From Toxonevra muliebris (taxonomy: Eukaryota > Arthropoda > Insecta > Diptera > Pallopteridae): a stretch of 64,000 bases of DNA. Each line of letters opens with the position of its first letter. Position 1 is the stretch's first letter. The position numbers were made by a program, and so were the translations under genes. The stretch covers positions 87,847,235 through 87,911,234 of the forward strand of contig OY829326.1 of the NCBI GenBank assembly GCA_963691655.1, given 5' to 3'. This document shows positions 36,554 to 46,999 of the stretch, in pieces. The notes under the pieces are model-generated. The model was given only the letters and a program-made list of their open reading frames with translations. It did not search any database and was not told where the DNA came from.

Positions 36554-37708
36554 TTAATTTGGTCGCGATCGCTTGACAGCACGCTGTTGTTGTGCTGCTG
36601 GTTGAGTTTTTGCTTGAGCCTCGGCGAGCATGGCAACAGTGCGACGCAATTCCTGAAGTTCAGCTTGCATTTTATCGAATACGGGCCTAAATGTTAGTGA
36701 TAGTAATGAGAGAAATTCACTAATTAGCAAAACATTTCCAATAGCAAATAATAATAGTAATTTAATATACTTGTCCACGGTGTCCACATTTGTCGTTGGT
36801 GCTGGTGCGGTGGAAGCATTTTGTAAGTTCGCCAAAGGCACAGGAGTAATTAGGGGTGCCATGGGAGGTGTAGCAACAACCGCAGATAGTCCACCAGATG
36901 ACGACGCTGGTGTTGGTGAAGCACGAAGCGCTGCGACCGTTTCAGCACTAGCCACTGCTGTTATTTTCAAATTTGGATGCATACGGATGGGCAATTGAAT
37001 TGAAGATGTTTGTTGCTGTTGTGCAGTAGTGGCTGAAGGGTATATAGCTGATGGATTCAGGTGTGACAAAGGCTTTGGAATGGACCCCAGCATTGGAGTG
37101 TTCGCTCCAATAATTGGGCGTGATGTTGGCACCACTGGTAGCGTGTTCGTGTTGGTAGCACTAATTGCGTTAGATGGAACCGACGCCGTTGTTGAGGGTG
37201 TACTTTGGGTGCCATGTCCAACCATTAGTTTCTTCAACATTTGATCTGCGCTTACTTTCTGCGATTCCAGCAACTTACGCATTGTAGCTGGATCACTTTC
37301 GTTAATTTTACGCATAGAATCCCCATCGGTATCCACCACAACATAATTGACAATATGTGCATGTGTGTTAGGTACGATGCGAAATATGTTCTTTGGGGGT
37401 ATGTTACCTCCATTGGGGTTTTTAATTTCGCTTAACTTAGCGGAGGTGCCATCTACTTGGAAGATGGTAGTGAAACCATTTATTAGCATTGGTTTCTCCA
37501 TCACCGTAGGTTCAGTGATAAATTGCGTTATTTTGCGCCGCGGCACCATCGAAACTAATTTCACTACATTACAATCAGCATTTTCACAGCGTCGTTCCAC
37601 CGTAGCACCGCTGGAACTGCCGCCACTACCACCACACCCAGTAGTTCCATTATTTACATCAGAAGTGCTCAGTGTTGCTGATGTGTTAATTGAGGTAGCA
37701 CTGGCCAT
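36554..37708 (-). CDS. Unrecognised protein of about 356 aa, two exons
   Basis: The CDS is 37708-36771 joined to 36686-36554. The ATG at 37708 has a good fly context (CAAAAAATGG). An 84-nt intron (36770-36687) starts GTATATTAAA and ends CACTAACATTTAG. Removing it turns VDKYIKLLL...TFRPVF into VDKPVFDKMQAELQELRR, continuing the C-terminal coiled coil. The N-terminal part holds Ser/Gly/Thr-rich sequence, then a mixed domain with paired cysteines (RRCENADCNVVKLVSMVP, ITQFITEPTVMEKPMLI, FTTIFQVDGTSAKLSEI, IPPKNIFRIVPN, about residues 35-125). A Pro/Ser/Thr-rich middle follows, then the coiled coil and a basic end, KRSRPN. I recognise no family; the basic tail and coiled coil suggest a nuclear adaptor. 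It is on the same strand as Smr and may be nested in a Smr intron. Confidence 0.85.
   Translation of the reverse strand: MASATSINTSATLSTSDVNNGTTGCGGSGGSSSGATVERRCENADCNVVKLVSMVPRRKITQFITEPTVMEKPMLINGFTTIFQVDGTSAKLSEIKNPNGGNIPPKNIFRIVPNTHAHIVNYVVVDTDGDSMRKINESDPATMRKLLESQKVSADQMLKKLMVGHGTQSTPSTTASVPSNAISATNTNTLPVVPTSRPIIGANTPMLGSIPKPLSHLNPSAIYPSATTAQQQQTSSIQLPIRMHPNLKITAVASAETVAALRASPTPASSSGGLSAVVATPPMAPLITPVPLANLQNASTAPAPTTNVDTVDKYIKLLLLFAIGNVLLISEFLSLLSLTFRPVFDKMQAELQELRRTVAMLAEAQAKTQPAAQQQRAVKRSRPN
36687..36770 (-). other. Frame-neutral 84-nt intron
   Basis: GT-AG borders, a CTAAC branch-point match (in CACTAACATTTAG), AT-richness and a length of 84 nt all fit a short fly intron. Because 84 is a multiple of three and there is no in-frame stop, an unspliced reading adds 28 mostly hydrophobic residues (LLLLFAIGNVLLISEF). 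Confidence 0.85.
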
Positions 37709-40700
37709 TTTTTGAGTGATTACTGAATCTGCTGTAATCTACTTGTAAACAAAATCACATTAAAATTTGTAAATAATAAACAAATCCAAAACAATTTACT
37801 TCGTTTGTATTCTTCTTCGTTCTTCAAATGTTGACATTTAACGTGGTGAGTTTTTCTGTGCAGTTTTAACAGCGCTGTAATAACAGCGTGCGTGCTCGTT
37901 CGACAGGCCGGTGACTCTCAAACAATTTTCCTCTTCAATCTGAATATAAATAAAATGTTTTCAACACTTTTAACTACTTTGTTTTGGAAGTCTTCTTTTG
38001 GGTCCAGCGTTTGACGAATTTACATTTTACAAACGAAAAATTATTTTAAATTACTTTATTTTAATCACTTTTACACTATACTTCTTTAATCGCTTCACAA
38101 TATACTTCTTAACTTCCAAACGCAACGCAGTTTCTCTTTTGACTGAGCGAAAGCCTGCAACAAATACGGCACAACAAAGAACCAAAATGGTTCAAGTGGT
38201 GAAATTCTTTTTATGCATCAGTTTACCAAAAGTTAAAATGAGAGCAAGGTACTTTTTAAGAGATAGAAATATTCCATACCGGTTCGCTAAAATTCATGAT
38301 GGCTGCCCGAAAAATCAACAAACGAATTTAATAACAAGCAAAGAAAAGAGAGCGCATGTTCTTCTATATATTGTTGTACTGCTCAATTTCGTGTAGGATT
38401 TTTGATTGTGTGTGTAAATTTATGATGGCTGCCACATAGCACCATAGCAACGAAACGGTAAACGAACAGCTACATTCGATCGAACGCATTTGTATGTCCA
38501 ACATGTTGCTAATCGAGTTCGAAAACAACATGATTGAGAATGAACCAAGCAAGTCCGATTGTTTGTAGTTGTTTGAGAGAATTTTAGCTGCAGTATGATT
38601 TAAAGCTGATGCTAGTAGCCAATTTTACCACCAAATTTTAAGACTTGAAGAAAAAATTCTAAGTAATTTCAATTTTCAAAGAAATTAAAGATAATATAAA
38701 GAAATTAAAATGGTCTCAAAATTTTTAGAACCAAGTATACAAAAAATCTTATAAATTACACAGTGCCACAGAATTGCCGAAAAAATGCAAGAACTTTTCT
38801 ATGCAATCCGCTGGACGACGGTTTTTCACCTCCATTAAAATGGGTTTTAAAATCGATTTGAAAAAAATGTGTTGCTTGCTTCGCTTTTTAAGCATATTTG
38901 TCAATATAAATACTACAGTAAATAGAGATGCTGCATAAGTAAGGGGTCACCGAACCCTGGACCCTGAAGAGAGCGTAAGCTTTCCAACTATGTTTCCTAT
39001 CTAAGGAAAGGCCCCTGATATTCCACCTGTTCCACTTATCTTAGCGTGACTCCATTAAGGGTCGGAGTAGTAGCGGTGGCAATACTATGCTTTTTAGTAT
39101 ACGGTCTTAGCCTCCAAGCTGCACTTGCATCGCCATTTGGTCAACACGAAGTGTTTTTAAAGAGTTTCCTAGTTTGAATTTATCACCCTATTTATAAGCG
39201 GGGGCTTTAAGGACTATTAGAGCATTATTTATGGCCGAGTTTATAAACCAAATAATCAAAAATTCAGAATGATATTAATCAAATTTGAGGGAGTAATACA
39301 TTTGACAGTGTGGCAAGTTTGCCTAAATTGGCCTTATTGAATATTAATTCGACGCATGTGAACAAAAAGGAAGAACAGAACTTTAAGTTTACATTCAAAT
39401 TTCTTTCTTATAGTGAATTTTAGGCAAGCTTAGCATTTCGTTGAAATGCGTCTGAAATCCTTAAAACGGTTAAATGAAATTCTGCATATCAGAAGAATTT
39501 CAAAGGATTGCACTTGAAATGCCGAAAGTAACTAGCAACAATAATAAAGTCGGAGAGCAACCCATTGCCATTCCTCCAATTATCCACAATTGTTGTATAA
39601 ATTCTTGGTGCCTAAATCATTTACAGAAACAAACACAAAATTTTTCTTCTTATTCTCCAAACTGATAACACTATATAACACTGTTTTTTATCTATCTCCA
39701 TAATAGATGGGTCCTCATATTTCTGCTGAATCCGTATCTGGCATTAGTTTTGCAGTAGCAACTCAGGTTTTCCTGATATAGCTAATTTTTTGATTTTTCG
39801 GACATGGGGCGCCAGCCATTTTCATCAAAATTACCATTTATTCGAAATGAAAAGTAAAGCATCTATATCTTAACAAAAAGGCAATTAAATTATATTTAAT
39901 TTAAGATTTTATTTGATTCTCTGTTCCATTTCTGTGAAAAGTTATGGAGATTCGAAGTTGAAATTCTGACCAAAGCAAACGCTTTTTTTCGAATTACCAA
40001 TTTTTTTGCCAATATTAAGCGCTGAAAACGAAATTTCCCATAGCAGATGCGGATTCAGCGGATCAAAAAGCATTGGCTTCCATCTTTGGAGTTGGGCATT
40101 ACAATTTTTTCCATTTTGTTGTATAGTGTAATCTAACAAACACGAATTTGAAATTCCTTTTTTGTCGTGTGTCCACCTAAATCCACGAAATTCTTTCTAG
40201 AGTGTTATTTTAACCCTAGGTCTTCGAATCGACAAACACAGCTTACTATTTTTTAATTTTTTTTATCTGAGTACAGATCAAAATGTGAAATAACCAATAC
40301 TTCATTGAACAAAGTCAAAGTTGGCATTTTATTTTGGTTTTTATAGAATTTTATTTGGTATACGACACACAGACACGTTGATGACTTGCTTGACCAAAAT
40401 CAAAATGATTTAGATATTTTACGATGTAGGACAAGCCGCTGGAGCCGTGTAAAGACTTAATTATTGACATGCTTTCGGCAGTTTGTGTGTTTTTGTAAGA
40501 AGCGGGTAGAAAAAGAGTTGAAGAGGACAATAAATTTTTGTTGGATTTTATTGAAACATATCGGACTTAGGGAAAGAAATAAAAAATCACCAGAATTAGA
40601 GATTCTGCTGGAAATATACAAAGAAAATATCCAGATGTAGAAAAAAAGAAATGAATACATTGAGAACAAATTTCAGAATTATCCATTCTCATAAAGTTTT

Positions 40701-42156
40701 TGAAATCGTTCGGTGCAGATACTTTTGACTTATTTAAAAGACTCTCATGCGATTCGCTTTTTAACGCACTTCATCGGTGCCACTCATCGCTTGTCCGTAC
40801 ACAGCGGTGCCATATTGACAGATTTATCTGTAAATTACAGTTTTTTCGGTCGGCATGCAGTCTCGCAGATTTCCCTCAAATATTACAGTTTATTCGCCAA
40901 TTTTACAGTTCTTGCAGTTTTTGCAATAATATGCAGAATAGACTTAAATTTGTTTTGTTTTAAAAATGTAATTGTATTTCAGGGTAGCACTTGCAGGTTG
41001 CGAATATGGAAAGAATATTCCCCCAAATTAATACTAACAAAACCAAAATTCGAAAATTAGCTGAAAAGAACATAATACTTCAAATTATAAAATTTAACAA
41101 ATTTTGTGGTACAAGAAATTTGTTGAAACCATTTTGAGAGCTTTTAAAATTGTTGTATTGATTACTGGTGAACTATGACTACTCAAAAAATCGGACCCAG
41201 GAATGTTAATTTAATTTTTTAACTAGCCATACCAAGAATGTTATTTCGTGTTTCTCATTAATAATAATAACATATATTTGTTTTATACGTTTTCAAATGA
41301 ATTTGTTTCTTTTTTTATTGAGTTATTTTACTTAATTTTAAAGGAATCAGTTTTTTTTTATTTTTTTAATATTATTACATATTTTGTTTAACTATTTCAG
41401 AGTAATTTTGCAAGTAGAATTAGACACCAGTTCAACGGTATTTTTTTCAAACAAAAACAGTCTGATGGCTGATTGTTGTTGTCGTTATGATAAATAACGC
41501 AAATCAAATAACTTAATTTTTTAATTTTTTTAATTTTTCTAAGGACTGGTTTACTATTAATACAAAATTTGTATGTTCGTTTGTTTTTTATTTCCGAATC
41601 ATGCCTAATCAGCGAACTTTTTTTTCCAAATTTTTTACCAATATTTTATTAGAAGTTATAGGATTTAAAGTTTCTGCCCGTTCAAGAAAGCATAGCATCT
41701 CCCAAACATGCGGAAACTATTATATTATTGGACCTATTAAATTTTGAGTGTGTGGTGGAATGATGGGCAAGTGACTGAGAATCTTTTCAAATTAAAAATT
41801 TTAGTTTCGTTTTTATAGGTTACAGTTTTTTTAAAAAAAAAAGTTTTTGTTTTTGCCCAAAAAAATATGGCAACACACAAAAATTTCAAAATTAAAAAAT
41901 TTGACGTAATTGACGTACACACGTATACATATTTGACGTCAAATGTTTGACCGTGTTAGGGGCGCATTATGAACTGCGTTCGATCTTCTACTGCAGTCAA
42001 ATGGCCTGATCGAATGTATTTGCATTCGGTATTATGACGTGCTTTCGACAGAGAGTAGCTCTATTGTGAATTTCGCTCATTTTGACTTGTTCACGATGGT
42101 ATATTTCTATCAGCTGATCGTCATTTTGAAACATAAATACGATTTGCGTAATAGTT
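37709..42156. other. Non-coding stretch, no gene seen
   Basis: The frames found here (for example 37998-38396 and 40700-41060) are AT-rich and lack motifs. The stretch next to 37709 is the 5' region of the minus-strand gene. It holds a palindrome ACAGCGCTGT near 37871-37880 and no clear TATA box. Confidence 0.5.
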
Positions 42157-42440
42157 ATGACTACAACGGAATTATGGTCCGACGCTTCATCAGAAGAGGA
42201 TGAGAGCTTGATGGAACTGGCCAGAAGTAGAAGACGATTGAAGGACGCTTCTAATCCTTTGGAAATGAATGCCACCACGTAAGTGCAGCCTATCGAAGAA
42301 GCTTTTCCATGAAATTCTCTTACAGATTTCTACAGAACTTCCGGCTTTCCAAGGAGGCGTTTGTGGACTTGATGACCACTCAAAAAGCAAAAAAAATTGC
42401 ACAATACTTATACCATTTTTAACAATTATTACTCAGCATG
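42157..42440 (+). pseudogene. PIF/Harbinger transposase remnant, copy B, with small intron
   Basis: An ATG at 42157 opens MTTTELWSDASSEEDES, continuing to RSRRRLKDASNPLEMNA. A GTAAGT...TTACAG segment (42279-42325, 47 nt) follows. Splicing it out restores TFLQNFRLSKEAFVDLM in frame, the start of the Harbinger transposase core also seen in copy A. The copy is cut off after about 60 codons by unrelated AT-rich sequence. It is the same family as the remnant at 34565. Confidence 0.75.
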
Positions 42441-42957
42441 CACCGTATCGAAAAGAAAAAAAATGTTCGACAGAAAATTCGGTGCGCAACGAAAATTTGG
42501 ACAGGGCTGCGCTACTCATAATAAGGGCCTAAATTAATTTTATCATTTTTAATAAAAATGAGCTTCGTTGAATTTTCCCTAATAATTTCGATTTAGTACG
42601 GTAAAACAGATTTAGCAAGGACCAAAAAACTATAGAAGTACAAAATTAAGCTCTGATTGTTTTACCTTTAGCTCATACACACAGGGTCAAAATAATAAAG
42701 GCATGAGATCGTTAGTGTTTCCATATATGATAAAACATAAATTTAATAAATATAAAATTTTACACATTGTAATTATTTAATAATTTAATCTATAATACTG
42801 CACTTTAAAAAAAATAATAATTTAAAAAAGTAATGAATTCGTTCAATGAAAGTATAGGAAGTAAGTGGTTTTATAATAGGGACAAAAGGAATACGTTGAA
42901 AGAAAAAATTAAATTTATTGAATGTCTCAATAATTATTTCATGGTATTATCTTAGAC

Positions 42958-43985
42958 ATGCTAAGAGGTGACATGAAAGCTCTTTACGACCTCACAAGAA
43001 CCATTAGTGGAGGGAATGTGAACACCAACAGCCCCATTGAGGACGAAAACGGTAACATTGTTACATCCAAAGACGAGCAAGCAAGAATATGGAAAGAATA
43101 CTTTGAGCGTACGCTTAATTCGCCATGCCTTGCAAACGCAGAACAACTAATCATCCGAAAACGCCACAATACGAACAGACAAATCTATACGAACCCTCCT
43201 ACACTCGACGAAATAGAAATAGCAATCAGTAGCCTCAAAAAATGTAAAGCGCCTGGGAACGATGGACTTGCAGTAGAATGCTTTCAGCAGACGCACGCCT
43301 AATGGCCAGTAAACTAGTGGATATTTTAAGACAGTCTGGACCACTGAATCGGTGCCTAGGACGTGGAGGGAGTCTATAAATATTAAAATCCCTAAAAAAG
43401 GCAATAAGAAAAAATATCCAAACTGGAGAGGCATCTAACTTCTACCAACTGTTATGAAAGTACTGAATCAAATCAGACTGGGCTGAATTGCAGAACCATT
43501 AAATAGGCTTCTAAGAAAAAATCAAGCCGGATTTCGTCCAGAGAAATCGTGCACTGATCTAATCAACGCAGTACGCATATTAATTGAGCAATCTGCAGAA
43601 TTCAACGCGCCACTATATATGTATAGCCTTCATCGACTATTTGAAAGCGTTCGATGCTCTAGATCGTAGTAAGTACCATCTGGCTAGCGCTAAGCTAATC
43701 ATCAACGTCATCAAGGCCAGCTACGAGGACTCCCTAGCCGTGTTCTACACAACGGACAGCTAAGCGAGTATTTTGCTTGTAAGTGCGGTGTTAAGCAAGG
43801 ATGTGCGTTATCCCCGCTGCTGTCTGCTAGACATGGCATACTACAACTGCAAAAACGAGGAAACTACAAGCGTTCATCAACCAATGTCTACGGGCTATTC
43901 TGCGAATATGGTGGCCAAGAACAATTAGCAATCAACGACTCTGGCAAATCTGAGAGCAAGACCCAATTGAAATAGTCAAATGATG
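42958..43985 (+). pseudogene. Non-LTR retrotransposon remnant (RTE/CR1-like), RT core deleted
   Basis: The first part is an open frame, 42958-43302, matching the linker between endonuclease and reverse transcriptase (KDEQARIWKEYFERTLNSP, ISSLKKCKAPGNDGLAVE). In shifting frames there follow IPKKGNKKKYPNWRGI, KNQAGFRPEKSCTDLINAVR, FIDYLKAFDALDR and GVKQGCALSPLL, in the correct order. The sequence then jumps to FINQCLRAILRIWWPRTISN, normally near the C terminus. The palm with the YADD catalytic motif is missing. Stops and frameshifts are present, so the copy is dead. Confidence 0.85.
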
Positions 43986-44127
43986 TGATGCCATTAACTT
44001 AGAGGGATTTAGACAAATTTTATTTGCACACATACGAGAATTTAAGTAATCTTTAAAAAATCTTCGATATTTATATTAGATTTTTAAAAAAAATGTATGT
44101 TGGGGAAATATCAACTAAGCCAAATAC

Positions 44128-44810
44128 CACCTTGATCAAAAAGTTCCCGGAATTTATTCAAGTTTATTCATCTAAATCTGTATTGTCCCCTTCAAAGTAA
44201 TCCCCATCGACTGCAACACACTTATGCCAGCGCTTGATCCAATCATCGAAACATTTTTTATATTCGGTTTTCGGTATGTCCATCAGTGCTTCCTGTGATT
44301 TTTCCATTACTTCCTCTCGGCTGCTGAAACATGTTCCCCGTAATGGTTTTTTAACTCGATTGAACAGAAAGAAGTTACAGGGAGCCAAATCAGGTCAATT
44401 CGGTGTCTGTTGGATGGTATGTGTTGCATTTTTCGTCAAAAATTCTACGGTGCTTTATCATGGTGCAAAATCCACGAGTTTTCTGTCCACAATTCTGGTC
44501 TCTTTCGGCGAATTGCTTCACGCAAACGCCTCATAACGCTCAAATAATACTCTTTGATGGTTAATTTGCGGTTATTGACCAAAATTTCTTTTACTTTTTC
44601 AACGTTTTCGTCGGTTTTCGACGTCGGTGGTCTGCCACTGCGTTCATCATCTTCGATTGACTCACGACCACTTTTGAACCGCTCGTGCCACTGGTAAACG
44701 ACCGTTTTCTTTAGAGAATCGTTGCAGAAACACTTTTCCAACATTTCCAACGTTCACGCACCATTAAATCTGTTTTTTACGCAAAATTCAATACAATACA
44801 ATTTAATAAA
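44128..44810 (-). pseudogene. mariner-family transposase remnant with internal deletion
   Basis: On the minus strand the helix-turn-helix part (VVYQWHERFKSGRESIED, DERSGRPPTS, NNRKLTIKE) joins directly to YYLSVMRRLREAIRRK and WILHHDKAP, skipping the middle of the protein that holds the first catalytic Asp. A frame break follows, then PDLAPCNFFLFNRVKKPLRG and the C-terminal block with FDDWIKRWHKC and YFEGDN. The left edge, CTTGATCAAAAAGTTCCCGG (about 44131-44150), looks like a mariner terminal repeat. No matching inverted copy is visible on the right, so that end is lost. Confidence 0.85.
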
Positions 44811-46974
44811 ATTGTAAAAAATCGCCAACACACACAGAGATAGATGTACTCTTGGCTAAGATTTAAGATTTAGAGAAAATATCAACCACAGATGTACCAA
44901 CTTAACAAAAAACAAAACTCAAATCGGAACGATGTACTCGACCTGATGCCATAATATTTCCTCCGCTATATTTCGCAGTGTAAACGGGACGTGGAATTAT
45001 TTGCCTTTATGGCATCGCCTCAGTGTCTTATTTCGAGGACAGTTTTAAAAAAAAGTTTTACTATGTAATGATTTTATATTTATAAATTAATAACATGTGG
45101 TAAGCTTTAAAATTACTAGCTTTAACGAAAAAATTTTATTTCTGTGGGAATTTTTTCCATTCACACATAACAGCTGATCAAAAACCGATGATTTTTTAGT
45201 ACGTGACATTTCATTTGTTTTTACGAATAAATGTTAGTTGGCTAAGGTAAATATCACTTTTTTCGTTCTCATTTATTATTTAACACACACTCTTTTTAAA
45301 GATGGAATAAAACATGAATTATTTATCGCATATTATTTATCTTTGAATTGGTACTGTAAGTCATGGAGCGGACAGCGTTTTTCCAAAATTTTGTAAGATT
45401 TTTTTTTTAATTTTTGTGTATAGAATTGTTAAAGGAGGTATTTTAAACAATACCAAGAAAAACAAAAAAAAATTATCCCAAAACCATAATTTGGCCGTAT
45501 CAGAGTTAAAGACAACATTTTGTGGACTTGGATCTTTCTACTGCTTCTGGAACTTCCCGGAATATAGACTAATTTTTCCCATGTTGAATAAACTATCTTT
45601 TCCTCAGCACTGTAGTGCGACTAACGGCACATTTTCTAACCCAATATGCTTTATTTAACCCTAGAAAGATAACGGCCGTAAAGTTTACGCATTGCCATCA
45701 TATTAATCGTTGTAATTTCGAAACGACTAGTTCCTACAGTGCCAATCGACATTCAAATGAATTAACCTAGCCATTCCGATTCACCATTTTGTTCTTATTA
45801 CTAGTAAACAATATTCATGAATCGACTGCCTTAATTCAATTTTACAGCGAGATAAGAAAGCTAATTAAATAGGTAGTAGTTAGTTAAGGAAATGTGACTA
45901 TTTTCGACCTCATTGCTCTTTTGAGTGCGACTTTTCAGATTTTTCCCATAACAGCCAAGCTCATAGGTACCTACTATTTTCGGAAAAAAAAACGTTTATA
46001 AAAATACTTTGCACTCCTTCTTCTTCTCTACAGCACAAGTGAAATTATTGATTTTCCACTTTTCATCCCAAACCCTACCACACTCCATCTCGTCCACCCT
46101 TCAAGTCTCCAGCTACTAACGTTTCTTCACGTAGTATATTAAGTACATATGTACATATTTTCATTTTTTTTTTCATTGTATATTATATGCGAAAAAGTTT
46201 TACGCCGGGCACAAAACTACTTTACACCCACAAAAAGCAAAAGCAACAAAACAAAAAGAAGAAATTATAATAACAAATAAATTTTATGCAAAGAATTTTG
46301 ATATAGGAAAAAAAAATAAACAATCGGACTATCAAAAATGAAATGTGGCAACGTCGCATACATTATGAATGACTTTAATTTTCTCACCATTCCATACACA
46401 AACATACAGACACACATGTATCCACATAATACAAAAACAACAAAATATCAAAAACGCGTACGACGACGACTGTCACTTACATCATTTGACGGTTTGTCTG
46501 TCTGTCTGTCATAGCCGCTGGTGGCAACAAATTAAACCAAGAAGAATAAGCAAAAACATTATATGCATAGAAACATGCACATATACATAAGCGTATATGT
46601 ATGTATATAAAATTTCATTTTCATGTGCACAACGCAAAACAAAAAAGAGAGACAAGAAGCAGAGAGCAATAAAACGCTAACATATATGTACATACATGAT
46701 ACATTTTATATACAACCATATACAATAGCACATACATTCATACCTTTATATGTACTATGTGTGTATGAATGTATATATACCAAACCAAAAAATATAAAAC
46801 AATAACAACAGCAGCAGCGACAGAAACAGAAACGAAATGTAAAAGAAAATAACAACATCCACTTTGTCTCTCCTCTTCCTCTCACTTTTCTTCATACTCC
46901 CCTCTTCTTTCTTCTCTTGTTCGATATAGCCAACACATTTCTTCAACATTTTCCATATTTAATGAACGTGTATA

Positions 46975-46999
46975 CATATATATATATATATATATATAT
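46975..46999. repeat. (TA)n microsatellite
   Basis: Almost pure TA dinucleotides; a second run lies at 47023-47042. Confidence 0.9.

Noticed and set aside
36687..36770. Transmembrane helix in the protein at 36554-37708
   Set aside because: The hydrophobic stretch coincides exactly with an 84-nt GT-AG intron with a CTAAC branch-point match; splicing it out joins a coiled coil.
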